From an uncultured bacterium (GTDB lineage Bacteria > Myxococcota_A > Polyangia > Polyangiales > Houyiibacteriaceae): a DNA stretch of 64,000 bases. A model generated the notes under the pieces. That model had not been told where the DNA came from. It was given only the letters and a program-made list of their open reading frames with translations, and made no database searches. Each line of letters begins with the position of its first letter. Within the stretch, counting starts at the first letter, position 1. Position numbers and translations under genes: made by a program. The stretch spans positions 1 to 64,000 of the forward strand of contig CALJDU010000024.1 of the NCBI GenBank assembly GCA_938024995.1, given 5' to 3'. Positions 1 to 7,520 of the stretch are shown piece by piece.

Positions 1-1
1 C

Positions 2-700
2 GACGAGGTCGACATGACCTGCCACCAGCACGACCGCGATCTTCAGCGACGAAAGCACTTCACCATGCTCCTCGCGAACAAGCTCAAGCGCTTCGCCGCG
101 CCCGGCAAGCGCTACCGAATTCGCGTCGACCCCATTCACTCTCGGTACGCGAAAGCGGACGAAGCGGTCGAGGTTATTCTACGAAACACGCTCGCGAAGG
201 AAGCGAAGCTCGCGGACCCTGATGCGATCCTCAGCGTGCGAACAGTCGACAGCAGAGCGACGCCCGGCGTTCAACTAAGCGATGTCCTCCTGGGCGCGGT
301 GATGGGCGCGCGCAACCCCGACACGAAGTCCGCGGCGAAGCGCGCCGTCATTCAACGAGTCGCTGAGCGGCTCGGCTGGCCGGACCTTCAGACCGACACC
401 ATGCCGCGCGATTGGAAGTTCAACGTGTGGCGGTTTTGGGACCCAAAGTCCGGCCGGCCGCGCCCGAAGTCACGCGACGCCGGACCCGGTTCACGCCACC
501 TGCTTCGCGACGAGGATAGCCAAGCACACCAGCGCAACCGTACCGGCCAACTGCAGCTGCTTGCTGGCAGCACGATCGCCAAACGCGGCAGACGTAAAGT
601 GCTCGCAATTCGTGGTGAGCAAGCGCCACGGCGTTCCTTCCATCGCTTTCGCGCGAGCCACAATCTGCCGACCATGGACGTCTCCGCGAGGACGCCGTGA
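2..700 (+). CDS. DUF3800-family protein, 3' part (cut by window start)
   Basis: The reading frame is already open at base 2, so the N-terminus lies outside the window. The visible part resembles the C-terminal half of DUF3800 proteins (RNase H-like fold, often near mobile or defence genes): the key block is VDSRATPGVQLSDVLLGAVM (about positions 240-300), followed by the terminal KFNVWRFWDP block near 418-443. Family resemblance normally ends about there (near base 480). The frame stays open for another 70 codons to the TGA at 698-700, and that tail is antisense to the LRAT-like gene. The tail has no family look (Arg-rich, low complexity), so either the normal stop was lost or the two genes truly overlap. 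Function in this family is unknown; nuclease activity is only an inference from the fold. Confidence 0.6.
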   Translation, partial: DEVDMTCHQHDRDLQRRKHFTMLLANKLKRFAAPGKRYRIRVDPIHSRYAKADEAVEVILRNTLAKEAKLADPDAILSVRTVDSRATPGVQLSDVLLGAVMGARNPDTKSAAKRAVIQRVAERLGWPDLQTDTMPRDWKFNVWRFWDPKSGRPRPKSRDAGPGSRHLLRDEDSQAHQRNRTGQLQLLAGSTIAKRGRRKVLAIRGEQAPRRSFHRFRASHNLPTMDVSARTP

Positions 701-916
701 GACACGCACCCGGCGGCCCCGCGAGAACTCAGCAAGCGTCGTATGAACCGCTCTCTTGTGGAGCTTGCTCCGATGAAGCACGGTTGGCTGATGCCCCGTC
801 CAACACAGAATGCCGGTGTGGTTCACCATCTTGTTTGGGAGGAAGACGCTCAGTTCGGAACCTGACGGCGCGAACTGAGGTGTAAGGGAACGTGTGTCTG
901 TTGCTAAGTGGTTCAT
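491..916 (-). CDS. LRAT-domain (NlpC/P60-like) protein with C-terminal membrane segment
   Basis: This 141-residue protein has the order expected of an LRAT domain: a first His in NHTGIL (about residue 32), a second His in VLHRSK, the TTLAEFSRGRRVRV strand, and the diagnostic NCEHF box near residue 104 whose Cys is the catalytic nucleophile in the family. A hydrophobic segment (GTVALVCLAILVA) closes the protein, typical of membrane-anchored LRAT proteins. Family members are acyltransferases or thiol hydrolases acting on lipids; the substrate here is unknown. I keep the ATG at 914-916 because the internal Met at about 829 would remove residues next to the first His. The 3' end overlaps the tail of the facing DUF3800 frame by about 210 bp. 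N-terminal boundary uncertain. Confidence 0.6.
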   Translation of the reverse strand: MNHLATDTRSLTPQFAPSGSELSVFLPNKMVNHTGILCWTGHQPTVLHRSKLHKRAVHTTLAEFSRGRRVRVSRRPRGDVHGRQIVARAKAMEGTPWRLLTTNCEHFTSAAFGDRAASKQLQLAGTVALVCLAILVAKQVA

Positions 917-933
917 TTCAAATTGCTCCGCCG

Positions 934-1236
934 CTATGGCGCGACGATCAAGAGGATGGTGTCGAATACGCTGTGTGGACCGGTCGTGGGTCGGCGACCG
1001 GCGAAGTGAGACGGCTCAACGGAAACGCTACGAAGTTCGGCGACGCGAAACCGGCGCCAGTTGGGCAGGCGCCCCGATGATGAGCTGCCGCCGACTTGGT
1101 AGGTCAGCGCGTGGAGTTCATCATGGTGGACACCGAGGATGTGTGGCTCGACGGTCCGTCGATGCCCGTTGGCTACGAAGGAAAGGTGGTTTTTACCGCG
1201 AATTGCATCCTCAATGAGGCTCTGGGGGGTCATCAA
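934..1236 (-). CDS. Small WYL-like domain protein
   Basis: A 100-residue protein that looks like a free-standing WYL-type module: an N-terminal helix (LIEDAIRGKNHLSFVANG), then RTVEPHILGVHHDELHALTY, a GGSSSSGRLPNWRRFRV loop and a C-terminal beta strand. In WYL domains this pattern of basic residues and an R-x-VEPH segment binds nucleic acid or a nucleotide ligand, usually inside transcription regulators of phage-defence or stress loci. Here there is no HTH, so it may act as a sensor or accessory module. It lies alone between the LRAT-like gene and the radical SAM gene on the same strand. Codon pattern and conserved-looking motifs make it better supported than the overlapping frames on the other strand. 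Confidence 0.6.
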   Translation of the reverse strand: MMTPQSLIEDAIRGKNHLSFVANGHRRTVEPHILGVHHDELHALTYQVGGSSSSGRLPNWRRFRVAELRSVSVEPSHFAGRRPTTGPHSVFDTILLIVAP

Positions 1237-1286
1237 TATGCTCCAAAGTGAAGTTCACCTCACTCGTAAGCACCGCTGAACGCGTG

Positions 1287-2648
1287 TCAAGTCTTTGGAG
1301 AGGGCTGGAAGCGAAACAAGTCGGGCTCAATCGACCGAGAGAGCGCCTGAAGATCAGAGAACGCGGGATGCGCGCCCTCGGTTCGCTTGAGCGCCTCAGA
1401 CAGCTGCGCCATCCCTCGCCAGTCCGCGTAGGAGAAGCTGTCCGACGAGAGCACGAACGCCATCTCGTCGCCGCTGTCGACGAGGCCCCAGCGGTTTCGC
1501 TCTACATCAAGGCGCGTTCCGCGCAGCAGCATGAGCGGGAACGCTTTGATGACGGGGATCTCCTCACGCAAGCACCAGCGCACGGTCTCCTCGAACGACG
1601 CGAGCGTCTGCTCGGGGAGCCCGAAGATGAGCGAGACCTCGTGGTCGAGCCCGCGGTCGCGAACGCCTCGAAGCGCGGCTTGTACCTTGGGGATGTTGTT
1701 CCCGCGCTCGACCGCCCGCGACTCGCTCTTGTGAATCGTCTGCAAGCCGAACTCGAGACACACGTCGAGCGTCGCGGCGGCGTCGAGAAAACCGGCGCCG
1801 CACATCTCGGCGCGACATTGAAGCGAGAGCCGCCCCGCGAACTCCTTCTCCGCGAAGCGACGCAGGATCGCGTCCGACTCGCCTTGGTTAAAGATCGGGT
1901 CGAGCACCGCGATGGTCTGCGCGTCGCCTCGCCGGTTGTGATGGCAAAAGAGATCGATCTCGTCGCGAACGCGCTCACTCGAGAGCGCGCGACGCTTTAG
2001 GCGCGCGCCCGCTTCGCGGTGCTGGCAAAACGAACAACGAAACGGACAGCCGCGCTGCGTTTCCCAACGAAGGAACTTCTGTCCCTCGAGCGGGATAAGG
2101 CCAGTGAGCCAGGGCGACGGGAGCAGGTCGAGCGCCACGCTTGACTGCTCACAGGCGTCATGACTTCCCGCTCGGTGAACACCTGAGATGTTGGGAACGC
2201 GGTCAGACGACGCGACCTTCGCGAGCGCTTCCTCTCCGTACCCACGAATGAAGCAGTCGGCTTCGGGGTAGAGCGCTTCGAGGCCCGCGCCGCTATACGA
2301 GATCTGCGGACCGCCCAAGATGATCCGCCCGGTGAACCCCGCGACGCGAAGCCGCAGCAGGACCGAACGAAGCAGCGCCTCGCCCCACACGTACGCGCCA
2401 ATAGCGATGTCAGCGCGTTCGTCGCCATCGATCGCGTCAAGCAGATCGGTCACGATGAAGTCCGCCGTCGTCGACGCGTTCACGGCATAGCAGCGACTCG
2501 TGACCGACAGGTTCGCGTGCTGCTCAAGCGCCGCGAGCAGCGAGGCGTGTCCAAGCGGCACGCGCGGATCTTTGTCTCGGGTCCAATAGAGATCGACGAG
2601 GACCAGGTGTCGTTCCACGGTCTTCGGCTTCAGTAGGTTTGTGATCAA
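1287..2648 (-). CDS. Cobalamin-binding-like / radical SAM protein
   Basis: 453 residues. Residues 1-150 resemble the Rossmann-like B12-binding domain common upstream of radical SAM cores (LVLVDLYW start, IAIGAYVWGE strand, IILGGPQIS strand, then a CFIRGYGEEAL segment as in B12-radical SAM proteins). The radical SAM core follows with the [4Fe-4S] motif C201-x3-C205-x2-C208 (GCPFRCSFC) and later barrel strands such as LEFGLQTIHKSES and VSLIFGLPEQTL. The canonical B12 DxHxxG motif is not obvious, so the cofactor may not be bound. Substrate unknown: such proteins methylate or rearrange small molecules or peptides. It is a single gene with about 180 bp of non-coding DNA upstream that contains a strong hairpin (2712-2742). 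Confidence 0.75.
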   Translation of the reverse strand: MITNLLKPKTVERHLVLVDLYWTRDKDPRVPLGHASLLAALEQHANLSVTSRCYAVNASTTADFIVTDLLDAIDGDERADIAIGAYVWGEALLRSVLLRLRVAGFTGRIILGGPQISYSGAGLEALYPEADCFIRGYGEEALAKVASSDRVPNISGVHRAGSHDACEQSSVALDLLPSPWLTGLIPLEGQKFLRWETQRGCPFRCSFCQHREAGARLKRRALSSERVRDEIDLFCHHNRRGDAQTIAVLDPIFNQGESDAILRRFAEKEFAGRLSLQCRAEMCGAGFLDAAATLDVCLEFGLQTIHKSESRAVERGNNIPKVQAALRGVRDRGLDHEVSLIFGLPEQTLASFEETVRWCLREEIPVIKAFPLMLLRGTRLDVERNRWGLVDSGDEMAFVLSSDSFSYADWRGMAQLSEALKRTEGAHPAFSDLQALSRSIEPDLFRFQPSPKT

Positions 2649-2711
2649 CGGAGCTTCCTTCCCAGCGCCGAACAGGCGCGTTCAGGAGTTCCTCGGAGGA
2701 GGCGCAAAACC

Positions 2712-2742
2712 GGCTCACGGAAAACGAAGATTTTCGTGAGCC
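2712..2742. other. Strong inverted repeat between divergent genes
   Basis: The arms GGCTCACG and CGTGAGCC, extended by a GAAAA/TTTT pairing, form a 31-base hairpin between the starts of the leftward radical SAM gene and the rightward zinc-ribbon gene. It could be a protein-binding palindrome shared by the divergent promoters, or a transcript hairpin. It is not followed by a clear T tract on the rightward strand, so a terminator is less likely. Confidence 0.4.
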
Positions 2743-2829
2743 CTCGAAATCGTCAGCTGAGGTGAGCCACTTTCGGTGCTCGTCCGAGTGATCTCTGCAG
2801 GCCGGCTCGGTCCTGCGGAAGGAGCACGG

Positions 2830-3162
2830 ATGAGAGAGAAACGAAGTCGCTGCATCGGGAGCCGAGGAACACCGCTCAAGGCGTTTCGGTGTGGGTCGAA
2901 AGCAAAGTGGAGAGCGAAGGTCGCGTCCAAGGAGTACGGACGAAAGATGGTCGCCTACGAATGCGCGCGGTGCGCTCACTGGCACCTGTGTCCGGAAGAC
3001 CGCCACACGCCGTCGTGGCCATGTGAGCGCTGCGGGAAGGCCGCGTACGAATCCGAAAAAGGTGCAGAGCGACGTGCGGCGATTCGTTGGACCGAAGGCG
3101 GCGTCACCCTCTCGGTTTACCCATGCCCGGTCGGGGACGGTTACCACCTGACAAAGGCATAA
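2830..3162 (+). CDS. Small zinc-ribbon-like protein
   Basis: 110 residues starting at the ATG at 2830, which has a GGAAGG ribosome-binding site about 8 bases upstream (an earlier ATG at 2776 lacks one). Three cysteine knuckles are visible: YECARCAHWHLC (middle), WPCERCGKAAYES, and a C-terminal YPCPVGDGYHLTKA. The pairing of CxxC with HWHL/YHLT tails is typical of small bacterial zinc-ribbon proteins of unknown role that often sit beside regulatory or mobile genes. The N-terminus is basic. It is followed after about 50 bp by the Ser/Thr kinase gene on the same strand. Function not known; metal binding is inferred from the cysteines. Confidence 0.6.
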   Translation: MREKRSRCIGSRGTPLKAFRCGSKAKWRAKVASKEYGRKMVAYECARCAHWHLCPEDRHTPSWPCERCGKAAYESEKGAERRAAIRWTEGGVTLSVYPCPVGDGYHLTKA

Positions 3163-3215
3163 CCACCCGCACCTCAGCGATTGCCGCGACCCCCTGGCCG
3201 GTGTAACCCAGTCGG

Positions 3216-4676
3216 GTGGACGGGGAGGTCGCGGATCGCATCGGGGTCGCGCTGGCGCTGGCGTCTGAAGGGGTGGGTTCCCTCCCTTCGGTGGACGGCC
3301 GGTACCAACTACATCGCGTGCTCGGGCGTGGAGGCTTTGGTGTCGTCTGCGAGGCGTTCGACGCAAAGCTTCAGCGAACGATCGCGATCAAGGTTGTCGA
3401 TCGCGATCACCATGCGACGGACGAAGCGCGGAGCCTCGCGCGTCTAAGGCATCCAAACATCGTCGAGGTGTTCGACGCGGAGAGCGACGTCGAGCTCATC
3501 GTCGGGAGCGCGCGGCTCCGGGTCGGCTTCGCCGCCCTCGCCTTGCTCGACGGCGTGACGTTGCGCGCGTGGCAGCGCGGGAAGAACACGGAAGAGCTGC
3601 TGTCGATCTATCGAGGCGCGCTCGACGGACTCATCGCGCTTCACGAACACGGTCTCATCCACGGCGACTTCAAGCCAGACAACGTGATCGTCGTCGAGCG
3701 GCGCCCCGTGCTTGTCGACTTCGGTCTCGCGAAGGAGCTGGTGCCGAGCGAGTCGCTGATGTCGATGGCCTGCATGGCAGACACGTACGTTCGCGGTACC
3801 GACGGCTACCTCGCGCCAGAGGCATACCAAAAGCAACGCTCTCGGAAGACGGATCAGTACGCGTTCGCCGCGTCGTTGTGGGAGGCGTTGTTCGGCACGA
3901 GACCGAGGTTCGGTCAGAAGGCAGACTCTCCGAATCGCATCGCGTCGGCGCTGACGAAAGCGCTGAGCGTGGATCCGGCTGACCGGTATGCGTCGCTGGC
4001 TGAGCTTCAGCATGTCTTGGTCAGAGAAGCGTCGCCTAGGTCTCCCGTGATGGTCTCCGAAGCCACGCTTCAACCACGCTCAAGAACCACAGCGCGGCTC
4101 GCGCTTTTCGGCGGCCTCGGTGTCGCGCTGCTCTCCCTCGGTGTTGTGTCGATGTTTTTTGTCGCTCAGCGCTGGGTGGCGCCGAGCGTTATGTCCAGCG
4201 GCGTGGACGTGAGAGGCGACGGGCGCACGCCGATCGCGACCGAACCTCGCAACGCGGTACAGTCGCTCACGGAGCTAGACTTCGACTGGGACATGACACC
4301 CGTGGAGTTCAGGCATCAGAGCCGGTTCGATCGCGAACCGGGTCGAAGCTCATGCCAGCATCGAGTCGCGCCGAAGTACGCGGGGCCGTCCAACGTCGAC
4401 AATGGATCGAGTCGTCGCGATCGCGTTCATATCCACTTCTTCGAGGAACGTCCGTTCCAGGTCTCGTTCAGAAGCTTGCTCGGCCGGGAGCGCCTGAGGA
4501 AGGCATTGCATGATTTCGGATACCAATACCGAGACTCCGACCAGACCTACGTAGCAGGAGTCGGCGAACACGAGCGCACGGCCACTCTCTCTCGAGAAGG
4601 ACGTCAGACGAAGGTGACATTCCGTCTAACCCAAGGAGTTAACAAGTACGCACGCAGAGAGGAGTGTCCAGAGTGA
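3216..4676 (+). CDS. Membrane Ser/Thr protein kinase with C-terminal extracytoplasmic domain
   Basis: 486 residues from a GTG start. Hanks-type kinase motifs are complete: Gly-rich loop LGRGGFGVV, AIK lysine, catalytic HGDFKPDN, DFG, and GYLAPEAY. A transmembrane segment follows at about residues 292-314, leaving about 170 residues outside the cytoplasm with two or three Cys but no family I recognise. The stop TGA (4674-4676) overlaps the preferred GTG start of an ECF sigma factor by 4 bases (GTGA), so the two are translationally coupled. This layout suggests that an external signal sensed by the C-terminal domain controls phosphorylation of the sigma factor or its regulator. Sigma-kinase pairs of this kind are known in several bacterial phyla; the link here is inferred from coupling. 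Confidence 0.85.
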   Translation: MDGEVADRIGVALALASEGVGSLPSVDGRYQLHRVLGRGGFGVVCEAFDAKLQRTIAIKVVDRDHHATDEARSLARLRHPNIVEVFDAESDVELIVGSARLRVGFAALALLDGVTLRAWQRGKNTEELLSIYRGALDGLIALHEHGLIHGDFKPDNVIVVERRPVLVDFGLAKELVPSESLMSMACMADTYVRGTDGYLAPEAYQKQRSRKTDQYAFAASLWEALFGTRPRFGQKADSPNRIASALTKALSVDPADRYASLAELQHVLVREASPRSPVMVSEATLQPRSRTTARLALFGGLGVALLSLGVVSMFFVAQRWVAPSVMSSGVDVRGDGRTPIATEPRNAVQSLTELDFDWDMTPVEFRHQSRFDREPGRSSCQHRVAPKYAGPSNVDNGSSRRDRVHIHFFEERPFQVSFRSLLGRERLRKALHDFGYQYRDSDQTYVAGVGEHERTATLSREGRQTKVTFRLTQGVNKYARREECPE

Positions 4677-5182
4677 CGAAAGCGCCATCCATGCCAATCG
4701 ACGAGCATACGCTCCTGGAGATCCGCGGATCGATCTACAGGTACGCAAAACGCCGAGTCGGATCGGATGCGGACGACATCGCGCAAGAGACCCTCGCCGC
4801 GGTCATCCGAAGAGCGAAGCAAGGTCCGTTCAACACGCGGCCGATCGAGTACGCCTACAAGACCGCGAGCAACAAGATCGCGGACGTATTCCGGCGCAAG
4901 CACCCGAGCTTCGACCCCGCGCTCCATGCGATCACGACGGTGACCGGTGTCGCTACCCGCGAGGCTCGTGTTGACGCGATCGCCCGCGCACAAGAAGCCG
5001 TGAGCGCTGAAGAGTGGGACGCGTTCGAGTTGCACTACAGCGAGGGCTTGAGCAACAAACAGGTCGCCGCGATCTTCGAGGTCAGTGAGGCGACGATCAA
5101 ACGGCGCATCAAGCGAGCTCGCGACAGGATGGGGGCAGAGCTTGCCGACCATGTCGCTCGCGAGATGTACGCCCCCGACTGA
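4673..5182 (+). CDS. ECF-type RNA polymerase sigma factor
   Basis: About 169 residues. Region 2 is visible as YRYAKRRVGSDADDIAQETLAAVIRRA with the DDIAQET core, and region 4 as a C-terminal HTH (LHYSEGLSNKQVAAIFEVSEATIKRRIKRARDRM). I prefer the GTG at 4673 because AGAGGAG lies about 9 bases upstream and it gives a GTGA overlap with the kinase stop; GTG 4664 is in the same frame but has its ribosome site too close. There is no anti-sigma gene next to it; the co-transcribed membrane kinase is the likely control element. Target promoters unknown. Confidence 0.85.
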   Translation: MTKAPSMPIDEHTLLEIRGSIYRYAKRRVGSDADDIAQETLAAVIRRAKQGPFNTRPIEYAYKTASNKIADVFRRKHPSFDPALHAITTVTGVATREARVDAIARAQEAVSAEEWDAFELHYSEGLSNKQVAAIFEVSEATIKRRIKRARDRMGAELADHVAREMYAPD

Positions 5183-5297
5183 GACCATCGGCGTGATTCC
5201 GCGCGCTCACCCTCCTCTGCTGCGACGAGCGAACTGCGCCCTACACCAATCCGCCCGCCGATAACGCCTCGATCGTCGTCGCGCTGGCTTACCGCCC

Positions 5298-6400
5298 TCA
5301 TCGAATCGTCATCTGCTCGAACGCCCGATCGCCCACCAGCGCGCGCACCTCGCGCTCCCATTGCTCGCTCAACCCCGTCCTCGCCTTCGCTCGCGTCGTG
5401 CTTGACCGAAAAGGCGCGAAGGCGTGCGCGAGTCGGCGTCCTTCTTCTTTCCGCGTGTTCAAGCTCAGCTTGTGTCCGTGCTCCGCGAAGAGGCGCTCGT
5501 AGCGCGCTTGGGCTTCTTTCCGCCAGTCGTCACTCAGGTCGACTTCTTCTTCGGTGATGTGGGCGAGCGCGATGACGCGCGGGCTGGCTTTTTCGAGGAG
5601 CGCGGCGGCGAGTCGCGCGTGGCCGTCGAGCAAGAGGAAGGCGTCGAGGACGGAGACGAAGTAGACGAGGAGCGGCGGGAGGGTTCCGTCGCGCACTTGT
5701 TTTCGGAACGCTTTGACGCGGGAGTCGTGTTCCGGTGGACGACCGCGGAGCGCGAGAATGCGGCCGCTTCCGTTGTAGCGCCAGTCATCTTGAAACACCG
5801 GCCGCTCGTTGAAAGCGTGAGCCTCGCCGTGTCCCCGTGAGGGCAACCCGTCTTGCTCGAACGAGAACTCTCGTCCGTGAATGCCAGGCTTCTCTGGGCG
5901 TTCGGAAAGGAGATACGTCCCGCGCGCGAGAGGCGAGCCGTCCGATGCCAGGAGCGCTTGCGCGAAGTGCAAGCGACTGTCCGAGCGCGCGTGCTTGTTG
6001 AGCACGAATGGGCGGGACGATCGCGAGCGGTTCGCTGGGCTCGACGCAGATGTGATGCACGCCTTCGTACGCATTCGCGATCTGCGCGTAGCGGATCGGC
6101 TCATTCCTGAGCAAGTAGCGCGTTCGAGTGCCGCCGACGTACTCGATCACGAAGCCAGGTTCGTGGTCGTTCACGTTCAGCGCGAGACCGCCTTTTTCAC
6201 TTCGCAGATCCACGTCGTGAGCGTATCGCGCGGCCGCCTCGCCCGCGACTCTCGACGCTGACGCTCATACGTTCGAGGAAAACCGCGCGCACGTTCGGAT
6301 CGTAGACGGACTGCAAGCCGGTTCGAGGTAGACACGGAAGCAGTCGATCCGATCCGTGAACTCGTCACAGCGTTGTGCGAAGGTCTCGACGTGACCGACA
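5298..6400 (-). pseudogene. Frameshifted hypothetical gene (three indels)
   Basis: No single frame covers this gene, but one coherent protein can be rebuilt. From the left-moving 5' end: the first frame gives VETFAQRCDEFTDR and FRVYLEP, then near 6319 it continues one base off as GLQSVYDPNVRAVFLERM, near 6240 it shifts again to EAAARYAHDVDLRSEKGG and EYVGGTRTRYLLRNEP, and near 6013 (a CCC run) it shifts to PFVLNKHARSDSRLHF, after which the frame is open to the stop at 5298. Each junction needs one base inserted or deleted. The C-terminal part contains VYFVSVLDAFLLLDGHARLA and an acidic helical tail. I recognise no family. The 5' end lies against or under the start of the RhuM gene. It may be a decaying gene or, less likely, local sequencing error, since neighbours are intact. 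Confidence 0.65.
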
Positions 6401-7419
6401 AGCTCACATCGCCGCCGCACCAAAACTTCATTCTCTACAACGCTCCAAGCGGCGGGATCGAGGTTCGTGTTCTCGTGCGAGACGAGACGGTTTGGCTTGC
6501 GCAGAAGGAGCTGGCGAGCGTCTTTCAGGTCACGGTCGCGACGATCAGCCGACACCTCAAGAACATCTTTGAGTCCTCGGAATTGTTAGAGAAAGCAGTT
6601 GTTACAAAAAGCGTAACAACTGCCGCCGACGGCAAGTCCTACGAGACGCGTTTCTACAACCTCGACGCCATCATCGCGGTTGGCTACCGGGTCAACACCA
6701 AGCGCGCGACCGCCTTCCGCGTGTGGGCCACCAAGGTCCTCCGCGAGTACATGATCAAGGGCTTCGCGCTCGACGACGAGCGGCTCAAGCGCGGCCAGGC
6801 CCTCTTTGGGAAAGACTACTTCGACGAGCTGCTTGAGCGGATCCGCGAGATCCGCATCAGCGAGCGGCGGTTCTACCAAAAGGTCACCGACCTCTACGCG
6901 CTCTCCTCCGACTACGACGCGAGCGCCGACCTCACTCGAACGTTGTTCGCAAGCGTCCAAAACAAGTTGCTCTTCGCGATAACCGGGGAGACGGCGGCCG
7001 AGCGCATCCATGGTGCCGCCGACGCGACCGCGCTAAACATGGGTCTACAGACCTGGAAGCGCGCACCCGATGGAAAGATCCTCAAGTCCGACGTGAGCGT
7101 CGCGAAGAACTACTTGAGCGAAGACGAGCTACGGGAGCTGGGACGAATCGTCTCTGCGTACCTCGACCTCGCTGAGAACCGTGCGCAGCGCGGGATCGTG
7201 ACGACCATGGATGAATGGTCGACGTTCTTGGACGGGTTTCTGCAGCTCAGCGCCTACGACATCCTCAGTGACAAAGGCAAGGTCAGCGCGCTTGAGGCCA
7301 AGCTCAAAGCGGAAGCGGAGTACGCGAGCTTCCGACCGATTCAGGACCAGTCGTTTGAATCGGACTTCGACCGCTTCCTGAACGACGCGCAGAAGCTGAC
7401 GCGCGACGAAGACGAGTAG
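6391..7419 (+). CDS. RhuM-family protein
   Basis: About 342 residues. The N-terminal half carries the signature of the RhuM/virulence-protein family: FILYNAPSGGIEVRVLVRDETVWLAQKELASVFQ, an HTH-like VTVATISRHLKNIF and YNLDAIIAVGYRVNTKRATAFRVWA. The C-terminal half has the conserved KNKLLFAITG-like segment (VQNKLLFAITGETAAE) and ends acidic. I choose the GTG at 6391 (GAAGG about 7 bases upstream) over TTG 6373. RhuM genes are scattered among accessory islands and sometimes lie by Fic/Doc or restriction genes; their molecular function is unknown, and DNA binding is an inference. The gene runs against the broken gene on the other strand, which supports an insertion or rearrangement here. Confidence 0.85.
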   Translation: MTDKLTSPPHQNFILYNAPSGGIEVRVLVRDETVWLAQKELASVFQVTVATISRHLKNIFESSELLEKAVVTKSVTTAADGKSYETRFYNLDAIIAVGYRVNTKRATAFRVWATKVLREYMIKGFALDDERLKRGQALFGKDYFDELLERIREIRISERRFYQKVTDLYALSSDYDASADLTRTLFASVQNKLLFAITGETAAERIHGAADATALNMGLQTWKRAPDGKILKSDVSVAKNYLSEDELRELGRIVSAYLDLAENRAQRGIVTTMDEWSTFLDGFLQLSAYDILSDKGKVSALEAKLKAEAEYASFRPIQDQSFESDFDRFLNDAQKLTRDEDE

Positions 7420-7520
7420 CGTTCAAGTACGCTCGTCCCAGGTGTCGGAAACGCGCGAGCGAGCGCACGCTTGGTAGAACACTTCGCTTCCCTGCCGCCC
7501 CTCCGAGTATCCTCGCCTTG

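Noticed and set aside
1248..2000. Long rightward frame antisense to the radical SAM gene
   Set aside because: Arg/Glu-rich low-complexity translation with no motif, while the opposite strand has a clear C-x3-C-x2-C radical SAM motif.
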